NCBI RefSeq assembly: GCF_900100605.1
Contig: NZ_FNCN01000002.1
Coordinates: forward strand, 198,091-262,090
DNA length: 64,000 nt
Reading direction: 5' to 3'
Origin: Sinosporangium album
Lineage (GTDB): Bacteria > Actinomycetota > Actinomycetes > Streptosporangiales > Streptosporangiaceae
Below are positions 9,036 through 18,629 of this stretch, piece by piece. The notes under the pieces were generated by a model. It was not told the origin of the DNA and did no database searches. It saw nothing but the letters and a program-made list of their open reading frames with translations. A program made the position numbers and the translations under genes. Every line of letters begins with the position of its first letter. Within the stretch, counting starts at the first letter, position 1.

Positions 9036-9125
9036 CGTGGTGACACCGCAGGTGGGCCTGCCCCATCAGATTCTCCCGAGGGGACCGTCGCCTTCAGGCG
9101 ACGGGGGAATCCGGGTGTCACCACG
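9036..9125. repeat. 90-bp palindromic element with 12-bp terminal inverted repeats just after era
   Basis: CGTGGTGACACC (9036-9047) is the exact reverse complement of GGTGTCACCACG (9114-9125). Inside sits the perfect hairpin CCGTCGCC-TTCA-GGCGACGG (9085-9104). This could be the era terminator region, a miniature inverted-repeat element, or the hairpin end of an IS200/IS605-type element. It lies next to transposase debris, which favours a mobile origin. Confidence 0.6.
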
Positions 9126-9246
9126 CACGCGGCCGGACAGGCGCTCGCGACCTCATAGGAGCTCGGTCCAGAAGCCCCGCCATGGTCTCGTCCGCCCACC
9201 CCCTGACCGGCGCTGCCGCCCCCGGAACGGACTCGCGACGACGGAC

Positions 9247-9490
9247 ATGACGCACGACAGCCCGCAGATCACCGGCGAGTCGACACTCGCGGCCTGACCC
9301 ACACCGCAGGTGATCGACACGGTCGGACAGCACCTGGCCGACCGGGAGCTCCCGGCCACCGTCCACGGCTACCGTGACCTGCTGGGCTGGAAGCGCTCGT
9401 AGGGCACGATCGTCGCTGTGGGGGTGGAGGGGCACCGGAGCCTACAGAGCCGGGCTCGAGTGCAGTTGTGGAGGTGGGAATCCTGGTGGC
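9247..9490 (+). pseudogene. Decayed N-terminal fragment of an IS110-family transposase
   Basis: Pieces of an IS110 transposase appear in order but in shifting frames. They are VDTRGLTHTAG (from 9279), VIDTVGQHLADRELPATVHG plus YRDLLGWKRS then a stop, GTIVAVGVEG, and GTGAYRAGLE in another frame, followed by AVVEVG. They match the family's VDTHKDTHxAAVID, LxFPATxxGYxxLLxW and VGVEGTGSYGAGLARxL segments. At least two frameshifts and stops show it is dead. The DEDD catalytic residues beyond the N-terminus and the Ser domain are missing. Confidence 0.7.
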
Positions 9491-9512
9491 CGAGTGTGGG
9501 CCCCTCGCCCTC

Positions 9513-9758
9513 TCATTGCTGGTAAGTCTCGATCTCGTCCGCAGGACGGGGATTCACGTAATCGGGATCTTCGCCGAACTCGCGCTGGGCACGACGCTGC
9601 CGTAGCAGGTCCCAGCATTGGTCGAGCGCCATCTCCAAAGATCTGATGCGCTGGTTCTCTTCCTCCGAGGTCACTTCGCCCAGAGCGAGCCGACGCCGTA
9701 GTTCGCGCTCTTCTGCGACGAGGTCACTGATCCGGCCCAGAATCTCGTGGTCGCGCAT
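9513..9758 (-). CDS. DUF2630 family protein
   Basis: 81 residues, MRDHEILGRISDLVAEEREL and onward. It is a short, charged, mostly helical protein with the DUF2630 features: LVxEExxLR near the start, a central LEMALDQCWDLLRQRRA, and a C-terminal YVNPRPADEIETYQQ-like tail. Probably a cytosolic coiled coil of unknown function. Monocistronic. Confidence 0.88.
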   Translation of the reverse strand: MRDHEILGRISDLVAEERELRRRLALGEVTSEEENQRIRSLEMALDQCWDLLRQRRAQREFGEDPDYVNPRPADEIETYQQ

Positions 9759-9930
9759 GATGCCTCCTGTGGCTCAGTCGCTAGTTCGACCATATCCGCC
9801 GAACTGCGGCTCTCGGGCGTTCCCTGGGGGAGGCCTGGGTGGACTGGTCGGGCTTCCTGGCCCGCTGGGGCTTGGGGGTGGTTGTCGGGGAGCGGGCAAG
9901 ATCTCGCAGGAGGTCGACCGTCATAGCGGG

Positions 9931-10698
9931 TCAGGCGATGATCACAGTGACGTCTTGGGCGCGCAATCGGTTGACCGCACCATCTGAGGTCGCGTCGTCC
10001 GTGATCACTGTGCCGATGCGGGACACCGGCGCGATGCGAACTGCACTGCTCTGACTGAACTTGGTGTGGTCGGCGAGCACGACGAGATCGCGGGCCACCG
10101 TGATCATGTTGCGATCTGTCTCGGCCTCCGCGAGGTGGGCGCCGAGCATGCCGTACTCAGGGTCTAGCCCGAAGGCGCTGAAGAACGCGGTGTCGATGTG
10201 GATATCGGCCAGCGCTTGAGTGGTCAGATGTCCAAGCAGTGACAGCTCGGTGTTGCGCATCAGGCCGCCGAGCACCAACACCTGTACCTGATCGCCGGAG
10301 GTGCCGATCGCGTGCGCGATCGCCACGGAGTTGGTGACCACCGTGAGGTCTCGCACCCGTCCCAGATGAGGCACCATTTGGGCGCACGTCGACCCCCCGG
10401 TGAGCAGCACTGTGCTGTGAGGCTTGATCTGGTCTACCGCGCGGGCGGCGATCCGGCTCTTCTCACTGAGGTTGCGGATGGCCCGTTCAACGAGCGAGAC
10501 CTCGGAGGATTCGGCGTTCGGCAGTGCGATCGCGCCACCGTGCACTCGGCGCAGGAGGCCACGCTCATCCATCTCGTCAAGATCCCGGCGAACTGTCGAG
10601 ACGCTCACTCCGAGCAGGTCGGCGAGATCGTCAACGCTGACCGATCCGTTGGTACGCACATGGCTTAGCAGTGTGCTTCTGCGCTTCTCGCTCAGCAT
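9931..10698 (-). CDS. DeoR-family transcriptional regulator (AgaR/GlpR-like)
   Basis: 255 residues. The N-terminal winged HTH is MLSEKRRSTLLSHVRTNGSV plus VDDLADLLGVSVSTVRRDLD, followed by the family hallmark LLRRVHGGAI. The C-terminal DeoRC sugar-phosphate sensor domain is marked by TVLLTGGSTCAQM, LTVVTNSVAIAHAI and DTAFFSAFG. It is divergent from the SIS/kinase/aldolase genes and so is probably their repressor, released by a phosphorylated sugar intermediate. DeoR regulators of this type usually control the neighbouring catabolic operon. Confidence 0.92.
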   Translation of the reverse strand: MLSEKRRSTLLSHVRTNGSVSVDDLADLLGVSVSTVRRDLDEMDERGLLRRVHGGAIALPNAESSEVSLVERAIRNLSEKSRIAARAVDQIKPHSTVLLTGGSTCAQMVPHLGRVRDLTVVTNSVAIAHAIGTSGDQVQVLVLGGLMRNTELSLLGHLTTQALADIHIDTAFFSAFGLDPEYGMLGAHLAEAETDRNMITVARDLVVLADHTKFSQSSAVRIAPVSRIGTVITDDATSDGAVNRLRAQDVTVIIA

Positions 10699-10831
10699 CG
10701 GACGCCGTCCCTCCTGTCTCCAAGGCTACGAGGATCTCATCTCCGTGGGCACTCAGAAAACATCAAGTTCTGTCATTCGTCAAAGCGTGTTTGTTGCTAT
10801 TTGTCCCATTCGTGTGCGTCTGTGCCATGGA

Positions 10832-10860
10832 TTGACAGAGGTGTGCCGCCGTTCTATGGT
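10832..10860 (+). promoter_or_regulatory. Candidate promoter of the amino-sugar catabolic genes
   Basis: TTGACA (10832-10837) and TATGGT (10855-10860) are separated by 17 bases in the 227-bp DeoR/SIS divergent spacer. The surrounding DNA is noticeably A+T rich for this genome, with words such as GTCAAAGCGTGTTTGTTGC that could hold DeoR operator half-sites. Confidence 0.55.
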
Positions 10861-10925
10861 CGGATCTGAAAGTTCTGAGAGTTTTTGATTGATTCTGATC
10901 GAGCGTTCTCGGGAGGTCGAACCAC

Positions 10926-11882
10926 ATGGCGCACACATCTGGCTCCGTCGCGAACCCATCCAGCGAAGATTCGTCCTCGGGGGGTCTTGGCCGCGAGACC
11001 GAGAAAGAGGTGAGAAGTCAGCCAGAGGTCTGGGAGAGAGTCTTGGGTCTGACTCAGGACGTGATGGGGCTCATGCCCAAGCCGGGCACACGTGTGCTGG
11101 CGCTTGGCTGCGGCACGTCCTTCTACATCGCCGACTCCTATGCCCGCCTCAGGCAGAGTCTCGGCCAGGGGCACACGCACGCGGCAATCGCCACAGAACT
11201 TCTTCCATCAGATCTCCACGATGGAGGCCCCTATGACGTGGCCGTGATGCTGTCCAGGTCCGGCACCACCACGGACATGGTCCGCCTAGCCGGCGGTCTG
11301 GTCGGCGGCTTGGAGAGAGTCGCGATCACGGGCACCCCTGGTTCACCGCTCACCAACGCCACGGATCGCCATGTGCTTCTTGACTTCGCCGACGAGCGTT
11401 CCGTCGTGCAGACGAGGTTCGCCACCTCCGCGCTGACGCTGCTTCGAGCCTCGGTCGGCGACGATGTCGGGAGGCTGCCCGACGCCGCGCGTGCGGCTCT
11501 CGCGGAGCCCGTGGTCGCCGATCCCGCCGACCACGACCATGTGGTCTTCCTCGGCACCGGTTGGACCTTGGGGCTCGCAGGTGAGGCGGCTCTCAAGTGC
11601 CGGGAGTCAGCCCGACTATGGACGGAGTCCTATGCCGCGCTTGAATATCTTCACGGCCCGATCGCCTGTGCCGGACCCCGCAGCCTCATCTGGTCGTTCG
11701 CTCCCCTTCCTCCCGCTGTCATAGAGGCGGTTGAAGCTACCGGCGCGGCTTTACGTGTCGCTTCCACCGACGCCCAGGCTGAACTCGTTCGAGTGCATCA
11801 GTTCGCCATCGCCCATGCTCGCGCTCGCGGTCTCGACTGCGACACACCGGCACACCTGTCCAGATCCGTCATTGTCGAATGA
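10926..11882 (+). CDS. SIS-domain sugar isomerase/deaminase (AgaS/GlmS-isomerase-like)
   Basis: 318 residues with two SIS folds. The first has VLALGCGTSFYIADSYARL and LSRSGTTTDMVRLAGGL, the phosphosugar-binding SRSGxTxxT motif. The second has VVFLGTGWTLGLAGEAALKC and ARLWTESYAALEYLHGPIAC. The E-x-x-H region and ALKCRE are typical of AgaS and GlmS isomerase-type proteins that interconvert or deaminate hexosamine 6-phosphates. GGGAGG stands nine bases before the ATG. First gene of a run with a PfkB kinase and a class II aldolase, fitting galactosamine or tagatose-phosphate catabolism; the exact substrate is inferred. Confidence 0.85.
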   Translation: MAHTSGSVANPSSEDSSSGGLGRETEKEVRSQPEVWERVLGLTQDVMGLMPKPGTRVLALGCGTSFYIADSYARLRQSLGQGHTHAAIATELLPSDLHDGGPYDVAVMLSRSGTTTDMVRLAGGLVGGLERVAITGTPGSPLTNATDRHVLLDFADERSVVQTRFATSALTLLRASVGDDVGRLPDAARAALAEPVVADPADHDHVVFLGTGWTLGLAGEAALKCRESARLWTESYAALEYLHGPIACAGPRSLIWSFAPLPPAVIEAVEATGAALRVASTDAQAELVRVHQFAIAHARARGLDCDTPAHLSRSVIVE

Positions 11883-12328
11883 GGTCCCATACCCCGTCGG
11901 GGACACAGCAGTGAACTACACACGGACTTACCGTTCACACATGCTCGCACAGCCATGGTTCCGCGGTTGGGATTTCACAGGCACAGGAATGGTTCTCTAC
12001 GAGAGAGATGCTGTGGGTGTCATCCCCCGCATATGAGCGGCTTGATATCCGATAGTCCCGTCGTAAGCATCCCTTCGCTCATGGCCCCTCGGAAGGAGCT
12101 CAATAGGCATGCGGCTTCTTGCCTCGTTTCTCGTCCACGCGGGAAGCCGAGCCGGGCCTGCTCGTCTGCAAGGCGTACGGCGTCGCCGTCCGTTGCCATC
12201 CACAATGCAAAAACTGAGATGCAGTGCGTTGGTCTTGGCGGACAAGGCGTTCAGGAGTTCGCCGCACGTTGACGAGCAGGAACATCGCCGTCGAGCTGAC
12301 TTAAGCGTTTATCGGAGAGGAGGTAAGG
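11883..12328 (+). other. 446-bp spacer without a supported gene
   Basis: Between the SIS gene and the kinase there is no frame with convincing codon bias or a recognisable product. A short frame ending GMVLYERDAVGVIPRI at 12036 has no clear start. A ribosome-binding site, GGAGAGGAGG, sits just before the kinase start. The spacer may contain debris of a lost gene. Confidence 0.4.
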
Positions 12329-13417
12329 GTGATTATCACGGTCACGCTCAATCCCGCACTCGATGTCACCTACACAGTCCCCGGTCTCGCCGTCGATGCC
12401 ACGAACAGGGTGCGTGCCGTTGCCATGCGGCCGGGTGGCAAAGGAGTGAACGTCGCCGGCGTTATCAATTCTCTGCTGGCGGACGGCATCGACGCGCCTG
12501 AGGTGACCGTGCTGGCATTCGCGGGGGGACACCAGGGAGAACTGTTCACAGAGATGCTTCGCCGCCGAGGGATTGCCCACGATCTGGTGACGACTCGGGG
12601 CGAGACCCGACGCACCCTCGCACTCGTCGACCCAGCGAACGGAACGGTGACGTCACTCAGTGAACCAGGTCCCGTGATCAACGAGCACGAGTGGGGGGAG
12701 ATGCGTGACCGGGTGCGCGCACTGATGCCTCGGGCAACAGTTCTTGTGCTGTCAGGCAGTCTTCCACCAGGGGTCCCGTCTGGCGCTTACGCGGTGCTCG
12801 TGCGCCTTGCGCGCGGATTCGGGGTTCCAGTGGTGGTCGATGCGGGTGGCGAGGCCCTGCGCAGAGCTCTGAAAGAGCGTCCTGACCTGGTGAAACCCAA
12901 CGCCGCAGAGCTCGCTTCCGTGGTAGGGCCAAGCGTTCTTGCCCTCGATAGGAGCGAAACGGAAGAAAAGAGTGGAGTTAAACGAAAGAGAGATCTAGCT
13001 GATCGAAACGAGAACGGCTGGCTTCAAACGGCTGCTTTTCAGCTCCGCACCGCCGGGGCCGGCGTTGTCATCGCCTCCGACGGACCCCGTGGATTGTGGG
13101 CCGACACTCCACGCGGCCAATGGCATGCCGTCCCGCCGCACGTTCCGTCTGGGAACCCGACCGGCGCCGGCGACGCGGTGGCCGCAGCGCTGGCTCTCGG
13201 CCTGGCACGGGTCTGGGACCACAGCAGCCCTGCAGGCCAGGTGGTCGACCTGTCCTCATGGAACTGGCCGCACATGCTGACCCATGCCGCCGCATTATCG
13301 GCAGCCGCCGTGCATGCACCGCTCGCAGGAGAGGTCGACCCGGCGGTCTATCGCGCCAACCTCGCTCAGGTCGTTGTCACGCCGACGCCAACTCACCCCC
13401 TGGGCAAGGACGAATAA
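12329..13417 (+). CDS. 1-phosphofructokinase/tagatose-6-phosphate kinase family (PfkB) hexose kinase
   Basis: 362 residues, GTG start behind GGAGG. The opening MIITVTLNPALDVTYTVPGL is the LacC/FruK signature. MRPGGKGVNVAGVI is PfkB signature 1, and GNPTGAGDAVAAALALGL is signature 2 with the GAGD catalytic Asp. There is an extra basic, charged stretch of about 25 residues near 205-235 (RSETEEKSGVKRKRDLADRN) not usual in the family. It probably phosphorylates fructose 1-phosphate or tagatose 6-phosphate to the bisphosphate cleaved by the next gene's aldolase. Confidence 0.88.
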   Translation: MIITVTLNPALDVTYTVPGLAVDATNRVRAVAMRPGGKGVNVAGVINSLLADGIDAPEVTVLAFAGGHQGELFTEMLRRRGIAHDLVTTRGETRRTLALVDPANGTVTSLSEPGPVINEHEWGEMRDRVRALMPRATVLVLSGSLPPGVPSGAYAVLVRLARGFGVPVVVDAGGEALRRALKERPDLVKPNAAELASVVGPSVLALDRSETEEKSGVKRKRDLADRNENGWLQTAAFQLRTAGAGVVIASDGPRGLWADTPRGQWHAVPPHVPSGNPTGAGDAVAAALALGLARVWDHSSPAGQVVDLSSWNWPHMLTHAAALSAAAVHAPLAGEVDPAVYRANLAQVVVTPTPTHPLGKDE

Positions 13418-13632
13418 GCATCCTCCCGGGGCACCCGACCGACTCGGCGCGAGATGCGCCTGGAGGAGTTTCCCCCGCAGGCAGAACGAGGTCCTCGAAA
13501 CGAAATGAAGCTGATACAGGGCGATGGGGACGTCGTCGATACCCGGACGGGCGACTGAGCTTGCTGATGGCCGGGATCTTCACAGAAGGACAACATGCCA
13601 GGAACTGGAACTGAAGAAAGGAGGCTGGCGCT

Positions 13633-14475
13633 ATGGCGCTGATACCGACGGGTGATCTCCTCACCGCAGCCTGGAAGGCGGGGCGTGGGGTGGGTGCCTT
13701 CAACGTGATCCAGATCGAACATGCGGAGGGCATTGTCGCAGGTGCTGAGAAGGCGCAACTTCCAGTGATCGTTCAAATCAGCGAGAACACCGTTGCCTAC
13801 CACGGGGCATTGTCTCCGATCGCCACGGCAACCTTGGAGATCGCCAAGAGGGCGCGCATACCTGTCGCCGTTCATTTGGATCACGCGACGAATCCTGATC
13901 TGGTGGACGAATCGGTGGCATTGGGGTTCGGATCGGTGATGTTCGACGCCTCCGCCCTGCCGTACGAGGAAAACGTGACCCTGACCGCCGAGGTGGCGGC
14001 CCGAGCGCGGGGTCAGGGGGTGTTTGTGGAGGCTGAGCTTGGTGAGGTCCGAGGCAAGGACGGCGTTCACGCACCAGGTGCACGCACCGATCCGGAGGAG
14101 GCGTTGGTTTACGTCGCGGCAACCGGCGTCGACGCCCTCGCTGTGGCTGTCGGCTCCTCTCACGCGATGCTCACACGCGACGCCGCTCTCGACTTCGAAC
14201 TCATCGCACGACTTCGTGCCGCCCTGCAGGTCCCTCTGGTGCTGCACGGGTCGTCCGGGGTTCCAGACGAAGGACTGGAAAGTGCGGTACGCCATGGGAT
14301 GACCAAGATTAATATTGCCACCCATCTGAACAAGGTATTCACCGAGGCGTTAACGGAGAACATCAGACAGAGGCCGGCCAAGGTTGATCCTCGTGTTTAC
14401 CTCGGCGCGGCTCGAACAGCGATAGCTGACCAAGTCGCCTACCTGCTTGAACTGATAAATCTCTCACGCGGCTGA
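13633..14475 (+). CDS. Class II fructose/tagatose-bisphosphate aldolase
   Basis: 280 residues. It has the zinc-ligand motif VAVHLDHATN, VEAELGEVRG and LVLHGSSGVPDEGL, and the phosphate-binding end TKINIATHLNKVF, all as in GatY/KbaY/Fba class II aldolases. The start is preceded by AAAGGAGG. The reaction is cleavage of fructose- or tagatose-1,6-bisphosphate to dihydroxyacetone phosphate and glyceraldehyde 3-phosphate. With the SIS and PfkB genes and the DeoR regulator it suggests a tagatose-6-phosphate-type route. No transporter, deacetylase or PTS gene is adjacent. Confidence 0.9.
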   Translation: MALIPTGDLLTAAWKAGRGVGAFNVIQIEHAEGIVAGAEKAQLPVIVQISENTVAYHGALSPIATATLEIAKRARIPVAVHLDHATNPDLVDESVALGFGSVMFDASALPYEENVTLTAEVAARARGQGVFVEAELGEVRGKDGVHAPGARTDPEEALVYVAATGVDALAVAVGSSHAMLTRDAALDFELIARLRAALQVPLVLHGSSGVPDEGLESAVRHGMTKINIATHLNKVFTEALTENIRQRPAKVDPRVYLGAARTAIADQVAYLLELINLSRG

Positions 14476-14514
14476 CATCAGTGGATTTCTACGCTGTGAT
14501 CGACGGTGAGTGGG

Positions 14515-14725
14515 AAACGCTAAAGTTGCGTCTAAGGTCTGCCTGCCATGTTCTGGCTGGCGCCACCGCGAGGAAGTGCAATCCGAGTGGGCGGGCGAAG
14601 TGTGCTCCCGCGATGGCCGCATTGCCCGCACCGGCCTGTCCCACGGTGGTGTCCTCCGTGATCTGTCCGGCGGCGAGAGTTTGCCCGAAGGCGGCAGCCA
14701 GGAGTCCGTCCGTGCTTGACGCTGC
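14515..14725 (-). pseudogene. Fragment of a PLP-dependent cysteine-synthase-type gene
   Basis: On the minus strand one frame reads LLAAAFGQTLAAGQITEDTT followed by VGQAGAGNAAIAGAHFARPL and GLHFLAVAPARTWQ. This lines up with the fold-type II PLP enzymes' TxVxEASSGNTAxSEAYFARLLGLxFxAVMPRST core. The Ser/Asn substrate loop is altered, and neither the upstream PLP Lys domain nor the C-terminal part is recognisable. It looks like a truncated remnant. The adjoining 14726-15024 shows no supported gene apart from the leuA leader region. Confidence 0.5.
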
Positions 14726-15024
14726 CTGACGGCCATGGATTCGTCTTACGGCCGTGGATTCGTCTTGAGATGTAGGGCGTCCGCCGAGACAGGGCTGTCG
14801 CTGCAGTCGGGCACTGGAGATTGTGCACAGGCGTGGTGACGAGGTCTTCCTCTACTCGTTGAATGCTGCCGTCGTCCACTCGTGCCTGGATCCCGCGGAC
14901 CAGAGTTGAGATACGGGGAGCCATCACCCGGGGGTGGGCCCCGTCGTACGGCACAGCGTTCGTGATCTCACAGTGTGAACGGAGTGGTCTCATGCATTCG
15001 GGAGCGTCTGCTAGTGTGCTTGGC

Positions 15025-15069
15025 ATGCTGCGTGTGCTGCTCCTTAGCTGCCGCGGCGGGGGCCTCTAG
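15025..15069 (+). CDS. leuA leader peptide (putative leucine attenuator)
   Basis: A 14-residue ORF, MLRVLLLSCRGGGL, ends 75 bases before leuA. It has consecutive Leu codons (CTG CTC CTT), one more Leu codon near the start and a final CTC. Placement and composition are those of ribosome-mediated leucine attenuators found upstream of actinobacterial leuA. The spacer to leuA is GC-rich and can form alternative stems (CTCGCCGCGGAGCGAG region). Confidence 0.65.
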   Translation: MLRVLLLSCRGGGL

Positions 15070-16884
<1,815 letters not shown>

Positions 16885-16885
16885 C

Positions 16886-16923
16886 GATGTGAGGGCCGCG
16901 GCTCAGGCCGCGGCCCTCACATC
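16886..16923 (+). terminator. leuA terminator hairpin
   Basis: Perfect 16-bp inverted repeat: GATGTGAGGGCCGCGG (16886-16901) pairs with CCGCGGCCCTCACATC (16908-16923) around a 6-base loop, two bases after the leuA stop. There is no U tract, as is common for actinomycete terminators. Confidence 0.85.
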
Positions 16924-16939
16924 TGTCGCCGCCTCTCAT

Positions 16940-17325
16940 ACCAGGGGGCAATGGACTTCTTGGAGCCCTCGGGCATGACCAGGCCCGGCACCTACTCCTC
17001 GCTGAACAGGCCGACCCCGTGTGCTCGACGCTGAGCCGGGGTTCGTGGGGGACTCCAGCAGGGAACACCCGTACGTCACGATAAACACGTGTCTGTCGGG
17101 GTTGGCCTCGTACACCACGTGTCCAGGAGTGGGCCACCTGAGACCTTCCAGCCGGTTCCTTCTGCGAGCCCGCGCACGGCCGTGGGGCTTCGGGCGTCTC
17201 GCTTCGTTCGAGTCTCCCACCAGGTAGTTCCCACTCTTCCCGCTCGTCGTTCTTGAGTAGCAGCACCCGCTCGGAGGGGTCGATCAGACCCCTTTGATAG
17301 AGATGGGGGAGACGGCCACTTCTGG
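16940..17325 (-). pseudogene. Frameshifted NUDIX hydrolase
   Basis: Pieces of one NUDIX protein can be read in order on the minus strand but in three frames: VAVSPISIKG, then VLLLKNDEREEWELPGGRLE with RSETPEA, then EGTGWKVSGGPLLDTW, then VYEANPDRHVFIVTYGCSLL with ESPT. The NUDIX box (GGRLERSETPEA...REI.EETGW) is broken in the middle by frameshifts. The gene once had normal family order and is now almost certainly inactive, unless the breaks are sequencing errors. Confidence 0.75.
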
Positions 17326-17385
17326 GGTTCCTTCATGCGGGCATCTGGAAAGTGCCACCTGGGCGTTTAGACGTACGCTCACGGT

Positions 17386-18291
17386 ATGAGTGAACTGGCA
17401 CTGGCCCTTATCGGGCTTGGCGACATCGCATCGAAGGCATACCTCCCTGTTCTGGCTGCCACGCCTGGATTGGACATCCGACTGTGTACACGGGACAGGG
17501 CGACGTTGGATCGCCTTGGAGACGCCTACCGCATCGGAGGGCGATACACCTCGGTGGACGACGTCGTGCAATCGGGGATTCGCGCGGCCTTCGTCCACGC
17601 GGCGACGGAGGCTCACGTGCAGATCGTGGAGAAGCTTCTGTCGGCTGGTGTGCATGTTTATGTAGATAAACCGCTTGCCGATAACTTTCGGGACGCCGAG
17701 CGATTGGTGCGGCGTGCGCAGGCGGCCGGATTAAGCCTGATGGTCGGATTCAATCGGAGATATGCTCCCGGATACGCGGGGTTGCAGGATCTGCCGCGTC
17801 CCCTTATCTTGATGCAGAAGAATCGTGAGAGGCATCCGGACAGTGCGCGTCGGGTGATATTCGATGACTTTATCCACGTTGTCGATACCCTGCGCTTCCT
17901 GGCTCCCGGGCAGGTCGTCGGGCAGAGAATTCACGCTAGAATAGCTGGCGGGCTCGTTGAACACCTTGTGCTCGAGCTCTCCGGTGACGGATTTGTTGCC
18001 GTCGGAATGATGAATCGAAATAGTGGGCTCTCGGAAGAGAGTTGTGAGGTTTCGGGTGGCGGTCTGAAGCGCCGAGTGGTAAACCTCGCAGAAGTCGTTG
18101 ATTATTCTGGTTCGGAAAAGGTGGCACGCCGAGGGGACTGGACCTCGGTGGCCAGGCAACGGGGTGTCGAGGGCGCGTGTCGAGCCTTCATTAACGAGAT
18201 CCGGGAAGGGCGTCTGCTGGACGCCGAGGATGCATTGATCACGCATAAGGTTTGCGAGGATATCTTCAGAGAAGTCGCGAGGCATGGATGA
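17386..18291 (+). CDS. Gfo/Idh/MocA-family NAD(P)-dependent oxidoreductase
   Basis: 301 residues. The Rossmann fold starts LALALIGLGDIASKAYLPVL, and the conserved catalytic-site motif appears as VYVDKPLADNF (EKP replaced by DKP). MVGFNRRYAPGY follows, and an IFDDFIHVVDTLRFL segment holds the usual D/H pair. Members oxidise sugars, inositols or related cyclic polyols. Codon use is less GC-biased than the neighbours (for example many AAT, TTT and ATA codons after 17650), suggesting acquisition. There is no operon partner; the NUDIX pseudogene lies on the opposite strand. Confidence 0.85.
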   Translation: MSELALALIGLGDIASKAYLPVLAATPGLDIRLCTRDRATLDRLGDAYRIGGRYTSVDDVVQSGIRAAFVHAATEAHVQIVEKLLSAGVHVYVDKPLADNFRDAERLVRRAQAAGLSLMVGFNRRYAPGYAGLQDLPRPLILMQKNRERHPDSARRVIFDDFIHVVDTLRFLAPGQVVGQRIHARIAGGLVEHLVLELSGDGFVAVGMMNRNSGLSEESCEVSGGGLKRRVVNLAEVVDYSGSEKVARRGDWTSVARQRGVEGACRAFINEIREGRLLDAEDALITHKVCEDIFREVARHG

Positions 18292-18629
18292 GTCTGAGTG
18301 GTCCTGGCGGGCTCGGCTTCCCGTAGGGATTACTGCATGCGGGGCTTGTGGAGATGGGGCGTAAGGTTCCCCTTTTGGGAAATGTGACAGCCGTCCTTGC
18401 TGATTCGAGAGTAAATCGTTAGATGGCCTGTCGATGCGTTCCTTCCGCGCCCGGCCCTCGAAGAGCCGTGGGAGCTGTTCCAGTGCATGGCTCAGTGGGC
18501 TGAGGCTGTACGGCCGGGGCGTGTGGAGGCTCGTGGGCGCATGACTCCTGGGCGGTTCGGGTTCGGCGTGGACAGCCGAGGTTCGCGGGCGCGGGGTTGG
18601 CGGCTGGATTCCACACTTGGCGGGGATGG
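18292..18629 (+). other. 338-bp spacer with no supported gene
   Basis: Between the oxidoreductase and the convergent protease gene I see no reading frame with family resemblance and no strong hairpin. A frame reading EEPWELFQCMAQWAEAV vaguely resembles a transposase start, but it is too short to call. Confidence 0.4.

Noticed and set aside
11731-12036. Frame after the SIS gene ending GMVLYERDAVGVIPRI
   Set aside because: It overlaps the SIS coding region, has no RBS and no recognisable family.
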